63,881 nucleotides of DNA, taken from the NCBI GenBank assembly GCA_004802725.1, contig SGPM01000146.1, forward strand, positions 1 through 63,881. Reading direction: 5' to 3'. Shown in pieces: positions 32,935-45,581 of this stretch; position 1 is the first letter of the stretch; each line of letters begins with the position of its first letter. Under the pieces are notes generated by a model. That model worked only from the letters and a program-made list of their open reading frames with translations. It ran no database searches and was not told where the DNA came from. This DNA is from Antrodiella citrinella (taxonomy: Eukaryota > Basidiomycota > Agaricomycetes > Polyporales > Steccherinaceae). Made by a program: the position numbers and the translations under genes.

Positions 32935-33424
32935 AGAGTGAGGAGGTCACGGTACTACAGGTTGGTTTGGCTTTATTTGTCTCTGTGGGTGTGACGTTCG
33001 CGGCAAGCGCTAACGTACACGAGAGAGAAAGAGAGAGTTCACTCGAGAAGGGACCGGGATAACCACGCGAAGTTACAGTACACACTCGATAGATCTCGTC
33101 CTTATATACTCTACGGTCGCCGACCCCGAAGACTGTCCACTCGTTCCACGTGGTGCTCGTCGCGGACGAGTCACAACAGTCACGTCACAGCCGTAACTGT
33201 TACAGTGGGCTCCGTTCAACTTCAAATTTCGCCACCCTCTTTCTCCTCTCTCAACATCAACGTCACGAGAATAGCTGATCTATCTTGGTCTCCATTTCAA
33301 AGTAATTCTCTACTCTCTCTTCCTCTCCAACATCGCTCTTCAATGGTGTCGCACCCGGCTGCTAATACTTTAGATCCTGCGAACGAGTTGGCCGCTAAAT
33401 CATTTCCTATGCCTGGACTGGCGT

Positions 33425-34429
33425 ATGGGCTATCCGAGCGACTCTTCTTCTTCAATTAATCTCTCTGGACACGTGGAAAAAAACGTTACACTATATCATG
33501 TCAACTGGATCCCGGCACTCAGGAAGCGGTTGGCAAAGGAACTGGCGGAGGGCGGGCTCAGACAGGGCGAATTGATATCAGTCAAGACCAACCTTGATAA
33601 GTAAGTACAGATCCATACACATATGTCATGTTGTTTCAAGATCTGAAGAATTAACAGTCTCGCTGATGCAATCCAAGAAACCATGGACATACTCGACGGT
33701 ATGGACTATATTATGTCCATCAACGTCATCAACGGCAACTTTTATACGAGCCGCGGAAGCATTATCAAAGCTGCATTCAACTGCTGGAGGAAGTATGGGT
33801 AAATTGTCACTGATTTTCCCGTACTTCCAATTCTCACACGTTTCAATCTACATTAACCAAGGTTTCCGAGTACCAGGCGTGTCGACATGGGAACACAAGA
33901 TGCAGGCCAGGAGACAATTCCAAATACCTCCACGGACCCTGTCAATGCGTCGCGATCCCGTCAGTCACCAGAGGTCTGATCTGCAGCAACTCGCGTCCCG
34001 CTCAATCCACCCTTCTGCTGTTATGCACCTGTTCAGTCTACCCCTATTCATTTTCGACATTCTTCTCTGGTCTGGCTCGCCATCGCTGGACTCGAGCCGC
34101 CGGACCCTCCCGATGACCTACTCCGCGTACACTCAGCCACTGCCTTTGTCCCAAACTCCTGCCTTGTTCAATGATGGACGCCGTCTCTTCTTGTCTAGTC
34201 AAACATATCTACTGGTCTCTGCTCTGAGCTCATTTCTCCTCCCTCTTGTCAAGCTCAGACTAGCCCTGTTGTCTACTCTACCGCTCCTTGTCCTCCTCTT
34301 CCTCCAGGGCCCTCATCTTCAAGTCCGGCACCGAACTATATGGAGTTATCGGGAATCTGGGTGGTTTTAACGACGCGTGGTTCGCAGTCAGGCGGCGGGG
34401 GAAGGATCATGACCGACGACCATACATGA
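33425..34429 (+). CDS. Unidentified protein, weak model
   Basis: The first exon (ATG 33425) reads MGYPSDSSSSINLSGHVEKN then VTLYHVNWIPALRKRLAKEL and GLRQGELISVKTNLD, joined through a good donor (GTAAGT, 33600) to LADAIQETMDILD. Downstream exons are unclear; one possible last exon is proline/serine-rich (APCPPLPPGPSSSSPAPNYM ... QSGGGGRIMTDDHT, stop 34429). The amphipathic, charged N-terminal exon pair has good splice sites and coding-like composition, but no family was recognised and the 3' half is uncertain. Confidence 0.3.
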
Positions 34430-34835
34430 TACAATCTGAGGCTGTTCGCTCTCTTAGTACACGTACTTGTCATCCCCGGACTACAGCGTTGTATTTGCCG
34501 ACCGTGATACCACATTTACTACTAAGACGATTCGAATTCCAAAGTGAGATCGAATAGGCTGATATATTTGTTTGACCAGTCAGGTATAAGACAAACATGC
34601 ATGCAAGGTGCAGAGCGACAGATCATGGTACAGATACAGCAACGAGAATAAGAAGAGAGAGAGAATAAATAACCAACACACTAACACTAAGAAAGAGAGT
34701 CCTGACGATGAGGAGATCCGAGTAGTATGGAAAACAAGATAAGGACGACGAATAATGAAAAAGAAATGAGGAAAGAGGGAAAACTCGGATAATGTGTGCG
34801 TGCATGACTTGATTTGCTTGCTTGTTGAGTCGTAG

Positions 34836-37800
34836 TTATTGCGTATTGTGTTCGAAGTAGATGCGGAACATGGATTCCTGTCGCAGAGGCGACGCGGCGA
34901 TGACGCCGTGGACATGCAGGAACAAACGCGGGAACCGTCGCGTAAAGTACGACAGGAACCCCTCCGGCATAGGACCCACTTGTCGCTTCACGTTGTCCGG
35001 TAAATCTTGGTAATGATGTTTCTATACCACGACCCGTCAGTCTCGATCTCACACCCCAAACATCACGAAACACACCTTATTCCGCAGCGCCCTCAGTAAG
35101 TCTTGTACTGACTTGCCATCGTACTTCCTAAACTTTCCCAAGTTCTCAATGAACCACTTATCCAGCCGGGTATTCCAATCTGGCCCAAGGACGTTGACGG
35201 CGCCGGTCTCGAGTACCACGAGGATGTGGTCGCGCGGGTCACGGCACATGATCTCGAATCGATCCGACGCGTCTTGCAGGAAGTTGAGTCGTTTGCCCGA
35301 GTCCCAGAAGTACGGGTGGATCAGGCACGTTGAAGTGTCGGGACTGCAGTGTCGCAGTATTCGGTCAGTTTATGATTCAAATTTACATTGGAAGAAGAAC
35401 GCACCGCTCAGACGCTTCAGGACTCAGCATCTTGGAAATGACATCTACAGCTTCGGACCCCTCCTCTCCAAACCGCTCCAAACCATCCAAGTTCTTCGCA
35501 TTCTTGAAGATATTCGACTCCCGCTCAAACCGATCCCCGAACGGATGCGACCCATTCGTAAGGACGTAGTAGAACAAACACCCCAGCGCAAAGATATCCA
35601 CCGCCTTCGTCAGCCTCGTCGGTTTCCCAGGCCCATTCGGCGCGTCCGGACCCGCCGTNNCCGTGCTCCCTCGCGAGGACATCGAGTCCTCCCCAATTGT
35701 CTCATCCAGCTTCACCTCACCCCTCAAAATCTCCGGGGCGCGCCATCCAACCGTCCCCGCCGCCATCGCGCCATGCGCGGTCGGCAAGAAACTCGTCTGG
35801 TCCACTTCGAGCTTCTTGCACAGCCCGAAATCCGAGATGAGCATTCGGTGCCCTGCGCTCTCGCCGACACCTTTCTTCGCGTGCGAGATGAGGATGTTTT
35901 GGGGCTTGATGTCACGGTGGACGATCTTGAGGGCGTGCAGGTGTCGCAGGCCAGACGTGATCTGGCGCAGGGCGCGTTTCGGATCGAACGCGACCGAGAT
36001 GTCGCGGAACTGGTCTGGCCGTTCGACGATGTCCGCGAGGGATGCGGGGCAGAGCTCGAGCGCTATGTACAGGAAGTTCGCTTGCGCTTCTTGGTAGTAG
36101 TATCGAATGACGTTCGGGTGGTCGTCGGATTCCTGGAGGATGTTGACTTCGCGGAGGGCGAGGGTCACGAAGTCTTGCAGAAGTCGTTTAACGGCAACCG
36201 CACGGCCTTGTAGTGATCCTTGGAAAACTACTGTGCCGTGAGAGCCGAAACCTAGGATGGTGTCTGATACAATCAATGAAGGGACTACAGGCGTCGGCGT
36301 CGCTGGTGGCGGGACCACCATGGAAGATGGCGAAACGACGTGTAGGACGTCCCCGTTCAGTTCCTCTCCGTGCTCTGCATCCTTGTCGTCTGCACCTGTC
36401 TCCTGCAATACCGAGGCTTTCTTCTTCTTTCCTCGCTTTCGTCTAGGTCCTTTCCGTTTCCCAGGTGTCGCAGCTGGATCGCCGTCGCCATCGCTATCTT
36501 CGCCTTCGCCGCCGTCTGCACCGGTATCGTCGCCGTTCTGACCTGCTCGTGAGGGCGGCCGTGCATCAGCTAGGATAGAGGACGTCCTTGGTCGTGGTGT
36601 TGACGGTGGTTCAACGATCCTGACAGTAGGTTCTGATTCTGTGTTATGGTTCTCTGCGTGGCCATTGTTCTCTACAGATGGGTTTGAGTCCTGGTCTGCG
36701 GGTTCTGGCATGGTATCGTGCACACGACCGTTCTGCTCTTGGGGGGAGTTTGTGGTAGCTTGATTGATTGGTATCTTCTTTCTAATAGTCCACGCCGTAG
36801 CTGCAAGCAACGCCGCCACTGTCAGGAATGCTGCCACTATACCCTGAACGCTGAAAGAGCCTGACGACAGTGCTGTATGATGCTGGGGCACATCGACAAC
36901 GACAGGCTTGATTGACGTGTTCCCATTCGCAGCGGCGTCCGAGGATCCCACATTCTGGTTGTTGTAGTAGGGCGGGGGCACAGAGGGCGCGCCATCCAGC
37001 AAGCGGCTCAACGCCGATGACTCCAGCTCCTTGACGCCGACGTAGCAGTGCTTGTCCCGACTGCCTGCGCGACACATCTGTCTAAGCTTCGCCCGTTTCG
37101 CAACGGAGGCGACGTCTACTGGCAGGTCAAGCTCCGGGTCGAAGTCCCACCGCGAGCCTGGAGGAGGGTCGATGCTCCTGCCCAAACCGTACTCGTCCGC
37201 AGTATTGGCGTCGCTGAAGACCACGAGCGGGAACCTGTCGGGACTCATGGCGAAAAGCGAGCCTGTCTCCTCTACTATGCCTACGTAGGCGGACTTGAAG
37301 TTCGGGAACCGATTCTCCTTGACTGCATTGGTAATGTCGACACCGGGGAAGATGTCCTGGAGTTGGGTGCGCGGCTGGAGCAAGACGTAAGGGTCTTGAC
37401 GGTTAGGTGCTTGTAATACATCAAACACGGCCACACTGCATACGAGGACCTCAGCTGCTGTGCCATAGAAAATGACAGGGACGACTTACACTGGGCTTAG
37501 GAAGGAGCGCGCCCACAAGAACTGGGAGTTCAAAGTTGGATTCTCCTCGCCTAGGTTGGCGCGGAAGGAGATGATCCTCCCATTGGGCAAAGACTCGATG
37601 TACCGGTTGTCTGCTGTGCGACGATACATCGACTGCAGCAGATGGTCCTGGTTGTTTGGTCCGTAAGTAGAATAGGACAAATTCTGGGGAGGTATGCGAA
37701 GGCTTGACCCTTCCGTAGGGCGAGTACGAATAGTAATATGATAGTCTGCAAGCCATTAACACGTGAAATGAGAAAAAAAAAACGGATCCTCGCACCTGTA

Positions 37801-38525
37801 CGAGCAATGTAGACCTCTGTAGGTCTTACCCTCTCTGGCTTCGTACCGTCCAGCTCGTCCAAATCAAGGTCATCGGCGTCGTCTATGGATTCTACCAAAT
37901 CCTCAAATGGGTCCCACGGGCACTCTATCCCTTTTACTCTGCCCGTCTCCAGTTCTACCAGTACCAACGACGTCTCCTTCCTTCCCACAAACATCTTTAT
38001 ATCTCCGCCAGAGGTGAATTTAAATGGGACCATGTCTAGCAGTTGCGGCATGGTGAACGGGAGGCGCTGTAAGGGACTGTCTGGCGAAGACAGAACATAG
38101 ATTTCTCCCGTCTGTGGCTCGATCACATAGGTCTCCTGCGCAGGTGAGTCGTCGTCCGTAAGCTCGGGATCGTAATCGGGGTGTTGTGTGTGGATGAGGG
38201 GCAGTAAGGAGTTTGGTATTTTGTCATTAGAAGAGGACGAGGACAGAGACCACATGGTGACTCCGGAGGTCCTGTTGAGTGCATGCAGCTTGCCATCGAC
38301 CGAAGCTACAAGCACAATGTCCAACAGCTCGGCAGGCTCGTCTCCGATGGTCCCAAACCCTGCGAAGTTGAATCCAGAGGCATGGCGACTACCCTGCACA
38401 CGAGTCGAGAGGTCTGTGATGCTGCTCGCAACGTTGTTCTTGGCAGACTGGACCGAGATGAGCTCCGCGAGACAGATTCCTGCAGCAAGAAGAAGAAATG
38501 CGAGAAGTTGGTACATGGAGGACAT
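34836..38525 (-). CDS. IRE1: IRE1 ER-stress sensor kinase/endoribonuclease
   Basis: Type I ER membrane protein that senses unfolded protein and starts unconventional splicing of the HAC1/XBP1-type mRNA. It starts MSSMYQLLAFLLLAAGICLA (signal peptide). The lumenal domain shows VLVASVDGKLHALNRTSG, TYVIEPQTGEIYVLSS and MYRRTADNRYIESLPNG, then ..VAVFDV, HCYVGVKELESSALSRLLDG, and a TM helix, GIVAAFLTVAALLAATAW. A long acidic/basic linker (KRKGPRRKRGKKKKA) precedes the kinase: GFGSHGTVVFQG, AVAVKRLL (Lys), IVHRDIKPQNIL, LISDFGLCKKL, AGTVGWRAPEIL. The KEN ribonuclease domain follows, with RLNFLQDASDRFEIM, RKYDGKSVQDLLRALRNK, KHHYQDLPD (catalytic His region) and RLFLHVHGV. Two unresolved bases (35659-35660) fall in a kinase-domain insert. 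It is divergent with JIP5. Confidence 0.95.
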
Positions 38526-38741
38526 AGATGGTCATCGCTTCATGAAGAGAAAGCAGACTAAAGATTCCGAGGATGGCGACGTTGAAGACGAAAGAAATTG
38601 CAGTGTTCCCGCTATTTGCTGCGAACGAGCCGTCTGGAACCCTTACAAGCGCCAAGACGTGGCGAAACCGAGGATCTAATCTTATCTTTCAACTCTTCTC
38701 TCCCTCCTTTCTGAGTCTCTTCCTTGCCACCACAAGCTGCC
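38526..38741. promoter_or_regulatory. Short bidirectional promoter, IRE1 / JIP5
   Basis: 216 bp separate the IRE1 and JIP5 start codons, so the two transcripts must share or abut promoter elements. No TATA box or ER-stress element was recognised by eye. Confidence 0.5.
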
Positions 38742-40339
38742 ATGCCGAACATCTCAGTTGGTGCGCAGATCTTCGATTTAGTCTTTCACCCGACAGAGTC
38801 CCTCGTGTTCGCCGGTCTCTTGACGGGAGAAGTGAAAGCGTATTCGTACGATGAGCAGGGAAATCACGAACAAAAGTTCTCTGTCTCTCCATCTAAACGG
38901 TCATGCAGAGGCCTCAGCATGACCGCGACTGGGGACAAGCTGTGGGCCGTTGGCAAGGGGAAAGGCGTGCAGTGAGTACCTGTGCTTGTATTTTGACGTC
39001 GTGTTGTTGATATGCCTTCAGAATTATTGATGTAGCAACAGGAAATGTTGTCGAAACACGAAAAGGAGCGCACGAGTGAGTGATTTTCGTACATTATACT
39101 TGGATTGCTCTCAGACATAGTGTTCGCAAGTGCAGCCATAAACCGCGTCAAGTGTTTGCTGCCGAACTTATTTAGCACTGGAGATGACGATGGTGTAATC
39201 AAGGTAGGTTCTGTGCCGAACAACGTCGTAGTGCTCCGTTTGATATGGGCGACGTTTCTAGCTATGGGACCCCCGGAAACCGGAAGCTCTGAGGGCTTAT
39301 ACCCATCATTTTGACTTCATATCTGACTTCCTATGGCTGGAAGACAAAAGGCATCTCGTAGCCGCTAGGTACGCGTCACGCGTCCGTACCGTCAAAAAGC
39401 GACTGACACGATTGTTCGTTAGCGGTGACGGAACATTGTCTGTCATTGACGTCCGCTCAAAAAAGCTGGAACCTTTCGCCCAGTCGGAGGATCAGGAAGA
39501 TGAGCTTCTATCCTTGGCAACTATCAAGGGGTGTGTACGCTTAAAGCTCTCTCGAAAATGATATTGACACTTTTTTCAGAGGACAAAAAGTCATTGTTGG
39601 AACACAGTTGGGCATCCTGTCGGTGTTCAACAGGAAAAGTGGATGGGGTGACTGTGTAGATCGAATACCAGGGTACGTTTTCAGTAATTGCATGCACTTG
39701 ACCACGTCTTATACTACTCTCAGCCATCCTCATTCAATTGACGCGTTGTGTAACATACCCTCACACTATCCCAACGCACAATCCACCCTTCTGACAGGCT
39801 CGTCGGATGGAATACTACGTGCCGTCCAGCTCCTGCCTACGAAGCTGCTCGGCGTTGTCGCAGACCACGGAGAATTTCCCATCGAACGGATAGCAGTGGA
39901 CCGAGGCGGTGAAGGACGATGGGTTGGGAGTGCTGGACACGAGGAGGTGTTGAAGCTGACGGACCTGAAGGAGGTTTTCGAGGATGACGGTGGTGAGGAT
40001 GAAGACGAAGACGGAGAGGACGAAGAGGGTTCGGATGACGAAGAGACGGCAGTGAAAGTGACGACGGGAGAGGACAAGGAAATTGGCGAGGATGTTGAGA
40101 AAAGCGCAGTAGCGAAAGGCAAGGGCAAAGCGACGGGTGAGACTTCGGATTCAGACGAAGAGGATGAGGGAGTCGTGGAGGAAGCCAACGAAGAGAACGA
40201 CGCTGACTCTAGCGACGAGGAGATGTTCAAGGAGTCGAAGAAACGCAAGAAACCAGAAAAGGACGTACTACAGGCAAACAAGAGGAAGAAGGGTCGGAAC
40301 GAGATCGTTGCAGATGCGACCTTCTTCAACGACCTTTAA
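38742..40339 (+). CDS. JIP5: JIP5/WDR55-type WD-repeat ribosome biogenesis protein
   Basis: Nucleolar WD40 protein of the Jip5/WDR55 family, linked to 60S subunit biogenesis. The ATG at 38742 gives MPNISVGAQIFDLVFHP. WD-type blocks: VFAGLLTGEVKAYSYD, SKRSCRGLSMTATGDKLWAV, HDAAINRVKCLLPNLFSTGD followed by DDGVIK-LWDPRKPEAL, HFDFISDFLWLEDKRHLVAA, GDGTLSVIDVRSKKLEPF, ELLSLATIKGGQKVIVGTQL, DALCNIPSHYPNAQSTLLTG and ERIAVDRGGEGRWVGSAGHE. Then comes a long acidic tail, interrupted by basic KKRKKPEKD and NKRKKGRNEI (nuclear/nucleolar signals), and the family-typical ATFFNDL terminus. The introns are short and in phase. Confidence 0.9.
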
Positions 40340-40573
40340 ACATTGTGCTCATCGTTGGCGGCGTTGGTACATCCTACATAGGCTCCGTCGTCATATCAAA
40401 TATTTGTTGGACGTTGATGATTGACCGGATCTTGGACGAGGCGGCGCCTTTAGAAATAACCGTGACAGTACTTACATATAAGATGCCATGTTCACTCACA
40501 ACCACGACCTCTCGTCTCATACAACGCGCGAACATTGCACTGCTGCATCTATAATTCTTCAGTCTATACTAGT

Positions 40574-42833
40574 ATGATCTCCCGAAGAGCACTTGCCAGA
40601 GTAACTCGGAACGCGACAGCCCGGTCGCTGTCCACCCGCGCTTCAGCCATCCTCTCGGCTCTGGACATTCCTACCAACCAGGAGGTTCCCGGTGTCTACG
40701 ATGGTACTTGGGGAGGTAGCGGTGATTTGTTAGAGAGCGTATGTCCCACTACCGGTGAGGTACTGGCACGCGTGCAGTCGGTGAGTCGCAGTATATATAT
40801 CGCGAGGAGCTTGACTCTGACAAAGCTTGCGCGATTGTGGACTTGAATGCCCGTAGGCGTCGCCTCAAGAGCTTCAAACATCTTTGGAGAAGTCCAGAGA
40901 AGCATATGAAGTCATTCGGTCGGTTCCTGCTCCGAGGAGAGGCGAACTGCTGAGGCAGATTCGGGAGGCTCTTGCTGCGAAGGTGAGTTTGAGCAATATT
41001 TCGGTCAAGCTCCGCGGCATCATTGACTCTAAGTTGCGCAACAGCGCGATGACTTGGGTGCTCTGGTTTCTCTGGAGATGGGGAAGATTAGAACCGAGGG
41101 TGTCGGCGAAGTACAGGAGTTTGTGGACATTGTACGTCCTATTCCCTTCAATTACCTTGCTAATCCTCACGCGTCCGTTGGCAGGCGGACTATGCTGTTG
41201 GGTTGTCCAGGATGATGAATGGCCGCGTTGTCGCGTCAGAGCGACCTGGCCATAGCATCTTAGAAGGTTCGTCGCGGTAGTGACGCGATGAGTATCAGTT
41301 CTGAGAACTGAGCACTCGGTTCATTAGTTCCCAACCCCCTCGGAGTCGTTGCTGTACTCTCGGCATTCAACTTCCCAGTCGCTGTATACGGTTGGTACGT
41401 ACTTGTGAGGTTCATGCACTTCCTTCTAATAGATTGAAACCCCTCAGGAACCTTGCTCTGTCCCTCGCGGCAGGTAATGCGACCATTTGGAAACCGTCCC
41501 ACAGCACACCGTTGTGCTCTGTGGCGGTTACCAAGATCGTGGCAAACGTTCTCGAGAAGAACGGACTTCCTGGTGCTGTGGCAGGCTTAGTGATTGGCGG
41601 CAGAGAGGCTGGAGAGGCTGTAGTTGAGAGCACGCTCGTCGACATGGGTAACAGTTTTCTTCCAATGCCAACATTACATTTATTGATAAGGTGATGTGTG
41701 TAGTCTCCTTCACTGGGAGTGAGAATGTCGGACGACAGGTTGGGAAAGTCGTTCAGTCGCGCTTCGGAAAGGTTTTGTTGGAGCTCGGTGGAAACAACGG
41801 TAAATTTGACCTGTCAATAGCATTGTTGAACTTCTGACTGACTTATCTTTCAGCATCAATCATCATGCCTGACGCTGACCTCGACCTTGCTGTTCCCGCC
41901 GTTTTCTTTGGTGCGGTAGGCACAGCCGGCCAACGCTGCACATCCACGCGACGACTCTACCTCCACCGCGACATCGCTTCAGAATTCCTGGCTCGTCTTC
42001 AGAAATTCTACGCCACGCTCAAGCCAGGAGACCCTCTAGACTCCAGCACCCTCCTCGGACCTGTGCACACTCGCGCCGCAGTCGGAGTCTACTCCAACGC
42101 TGTCGACAGACTGCGTAAAGCAGGAGCTGACATCCTTCGCGGCGGTGTTCCTTATGGTAAGAATCACTTGACAGAAGGGTTGCAGGGTGGAAACTGGGTC
42201 CAACCGACGATCGCTGTGCCTGTGGACGTGAACGTGAAGGATGTTATTTGGAAGACGGAAACGTTTGCTCCGATTTTGACTGTCGGTGTATTTGATAAGC
42301 TGGAGGAGGCTATCGCGTGGAACAATGGCGTACCACAGGTATACATCAGTATCTTCATGTTTGTGGTTTCCTCTCATTTGCCGTGCACTGTCAGGGCTTG
42401 AGCAGCAGCCTCTGGACTAGAGATATCAGGAACGTTGGTAAATGGATTGGTCCTGCCGGTTCGGACTGCGGCATCGTCAACGTGAGTGTTCCGTGCATGG
42501 CTTCATCTGTTCTTATACCCACGTCCATCCTAAGGTCAACGTCGGGACTAGCGGCGCAGAGATTGGTGCAGCCTTCGGTGGTAACAAGGTCAGTACAATG
42601 CGATGCTCCTCCTTGTGCATGTAATTCATAAGTCATTTTCGCAGTCGACTGGATGGTAAATTTTCATGAGACCTTAAAGTACTTGCCACTGACCCTGACG
42701 TTCAATTTTCTGTAGGGGCCGCGAGTCTGGAGGTGATGCATGGAAGCAATACGTTCGATGGAGCGCGTGCACACTTAACTTCTCGGATGAAGCTCCCTTG
42801 GCTCAAGGCGTCAGCTTCGCGTCTCCCGCATGA
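40574..42833 (+). CDS. Aldehyde dehydrogenase, ALDH7 (alpha-aminoadipic semialdehyde dehydrogenase-like)
   Basis: NAD-dependent aldehyde dehydrogenase of the ALDH7A1/antiquitin group. The N-terminus [20 protein letters not shown] is Arg/Ser-rich and lacks acidic residues, typical of a mitochondrial presequence. Domain marks: [15 protein letters not shown] entry, [84 protein letters not shown] (general-base Glu), [20 protein letters not shown] (nucleophile Cys), [101 protein letters not shown], stop 42833. About ten short introns all join in phase. Antiquitin acts on lysine-derived semialdehyde and betaine aldehyde in other species; the substrate here is inferred. Confidence 0.94.
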
Positions 42834-43064
42834 GGGGCAGATACCAAGACGGTGAGCTTCGGATGCGACAGAAGAGAGACACGTAATGGTGTACCATGCC
42901 TTGGAGTAGCTTGGATGCTAAATTGAGGAAATCATATCCTTTGTCTAGGAGGCGCACATCATGTGTAATCTTCCGAGCCTGGACATGCTACATGCCATAG
43001 CTACAATAGTGAACAAATAATAACTCCCGTCATGCAAACAGATAGGTATGTTAACGATACATAG

Positions 43065-44791
43065 CTAATGACGCACACCAAACACGATGATCAACGTTAC
43101 AACGAGAGCTAACAACAACATCGCCCCGCTGACAATAGCGGCTACTCTGCACCTCTTGACCCAAGGATCCAGGACCTCGACGCTTCCCCCATTACCATGC
43201 GGGAAATGCATGTGGTCTTTGACAGACAGGGGTAGCACCTCCTTAGAAGAATGTTTTCCGGAAGGGTGATGCCAAAACGCCCATACCGCCAGCCTGCTTC
43301 TCCACCCAGTCCCAGTCACACCGGTACTCTCAATCGATGGCGCCTGAGCCTGAGCCTTGGGCCCCAATTCGATGTCATCTGCAAAGTCGCCTCGGGGCCA
43401 CATGAGAGACACCGTGCTGAGGTACTGCCCATCTGGGACCATCTCGCCCGACCGGGAGAGGTACCACCCACCAATGAGCCAGCACCACGGGGCGATAAAG
43501 CCGACCCAGAACAGCACGAACGCCGCGGTAGCAGGCCGGACTTCCTGCTTGTGCTCGCCGCCGCCCGGCTTAGCGAACGAGACGCTGCCGAAGGAGAGCC
43601 CTTTGAGCCAGCGATTGTGGATGCGGGTTTCTACGACGGCGGTGGATGTGGTGGAGGTCTCGAAGGAGTGTTCGGAGATGTTACCGCGGGGCGTGGCGTT
43701 GAGACAAGTTGTCGCGTCGCGCGAGAACCGGTCGACGAGCGTGCTGGAGGGCGGCGGCACACCCAAGTCGATCTCCAGCATAACGCTTGTCGGTTCGTCG
43801 TGATCGTGGTGGAAATACAGTTCCTGCCCGTCATCGGCGTCATCGTCGTGCTCCGTCAGAGAAGACCGGGAGTCGCCTATCGTTGAGTTGAAGTACGTCT
43901 CGCGAAATTGAGACACCCTTGGCTCTCCTTCCGTTACGTCCATCTCCGACTCGTCGATAGACGCGGCGGTCATGAAGCTACGGTTACTCGAGCCCTCGTA
44001 TATGACAGATACGTTGGGTCGCGGACTGCTCGCTACGGTAGGCAGCGAAGGCTGCGCCAGATGGGATCTACGCGGCGGGAGACCCAGCATGAACGGAGGG
44101 CGGAGATCAAGGGGTGGAATAGATGGCGCTGCGGATGCCACGGTGCTTGTAGAAGCTTGACTAGACGTCCGCTTCAGGGTTCGAGTGAGAAACGGATGAG
44201 ACGACAACGCTATAAAACAATGAGGAACCGTCGCAAACTGCAGACGACAGACAAGCACATACAGAACGCTCCGGCGGAATCTGGCGTTTTAGGCACGGAA
44301 TCGAGCGAAGGATGCCTTCGTGCAGGAGCATACGCATGCTGCTCTTGAATCGGCGACAAAGGCTTAGTAGGCAGCGCAGATGCTACACTGCTCGTTTCAG
44401 AATGCTCCGAGAGGTAGACGGATTGGAGCTTGAGTGACCCCGAGCTCAACCGCTTCAGAGATGGTTTGCGAGACCCAAGTAGCCTTGGACGAGTGGTAGA
44501 CGGCTCTATCGGAGAGGGCAGTGGAGAGTTATCCGTTTGTTTGCCCGCAGAGCGGTTGGTGAAGGACCCTGATGCGTTGAGGCTCGACGGGCTGATCCAT
44601 GCAACCTGAGAAGGATGGTCACGTCGGACACGGTCGATGAGGAGGGATGACGGCTTGCGGCTCATGGGCTCGCCATCGGGCAAGATGAGGGGCGGTGGTG
44701 TCAAGTCGCCGGTCTGTTTGCCTTTGTAGGGCGAAGAAGGATCGGAGCCTGACGAGCTTGACTGGAAGATGCGAGTCAACGCATTCAACAT
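43065..44791 (-). CDS. Serine-rich membrane protein with two C-terminal TM helices
   Basis: Basidiomycete-conserved hypothetical protein. It starts MLNALTRIFQSSSSGSDPSS; the first exon and the start of exon 2 are Ser/Pro/Thr-rich and disordered (many SP/TP and RxxS sites, suggesting phosphorylation). Exon 2 continues through an acidic patch (EHDDDADDGQELYFHHDHDE) to a conserved C-terminal block: RWLKGLSFGSVSFAKPGG, then ATAAFVLFWVGFIAPWCWLI (TM1), GGWYLSRSGEMVPDG, and VAAIVSGAMLLLALVVTLII (TM2), stop at 43065. One intron (about 44180-44210) joins the two parts. The function is unknown; the layout suggests a membrane-tethered regulatory protein with a long cytosolic tail. It is convergent with ALDH7. 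Confidence 0.75.
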
Positions 44792-45581
44792 CGTGGACGA
44801 CGGGAAAAGCCAGTGGCAGTCCTAAGTCAGTGGAATGACAGTAAGTGCAAAGGGGGGCTGGTGAGTCGGAAGTGCGGGTGCATACCCTTATAATATGGAC
44901 TACACGCGCAACAGACATTCATTGAAGGCTGGAGGCTCGGCGCCGGTAGAATTGATGGAGGCAACATGGGTAATGCGCGAGGCAAACATCCGGCGGACAG
45001 GGTGTGCTTGAACATGATAATGGATAATGAGACCGCAGGATCTTGATGAGACGTCAGTAGGATCAACACAAAACGTCTAATCTTAATGATGAGAGCCTTC
45101 GACTTGGATGTTCTTGTACGACGGACACCGGCAAAGAAAAGCATGTAGGCCAGCAGGCACTCCTGCAGAACATGAATCATACCACAGAACATACCATATT
45201 CGGAAGCCCGATCCGATCTTACATTGTGTCTTGCTGGCAGGATGACCTGCGTCGAGAACTTCAGAATACAACAAAACAGGGTGTTAATGAGCAGAATAGC
45301 TTACCACAATTCAGGATAGTGGAGACAAAATGAGATTAACTAACATCCAAATGAAAGGATTCAAAAGGAGGGTAACATGGTGGGACAAATAATTGAAGCA
45401 GTTAATAGCAAAATGATGTCGCAGGGATATACAAGAGGGATGGGGAATAGGTGAGGGGGTCAGTGCAGTAAAAGACATACAGTCGTCAACAAGCAAGCAA
45501 AGGATAGGGATAGCTTATGAAGGGATCGATATATGGGAAAGTGAGGTATAGGTGTGGCGACATGTGGCCAGTGTACGGCGG
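44792..45581. other. No supported gene
   Basis: Contains the upstream region of the serine-rich membrane protein (minus) and the downstream flank of the small acidic protein (minus). Open frames are short and show no motif. No RNA gene was recognised. Confidence 0.5.

Noticed and set aside
39766..40329. 187-aa serine-rich frame antisense to JIP5
   Set aside because: It is the mirror of the acidic GAA/GAG/GAC-rich tail of JIP5; composition alone explains the long open frame.
43251..43886. 211-aa plus-strand frame over the serine-rich membrane protein
   Set aside because: Antisense of a GC-rich exon with clear minus-strand TM helices; it shows no domain of its own.
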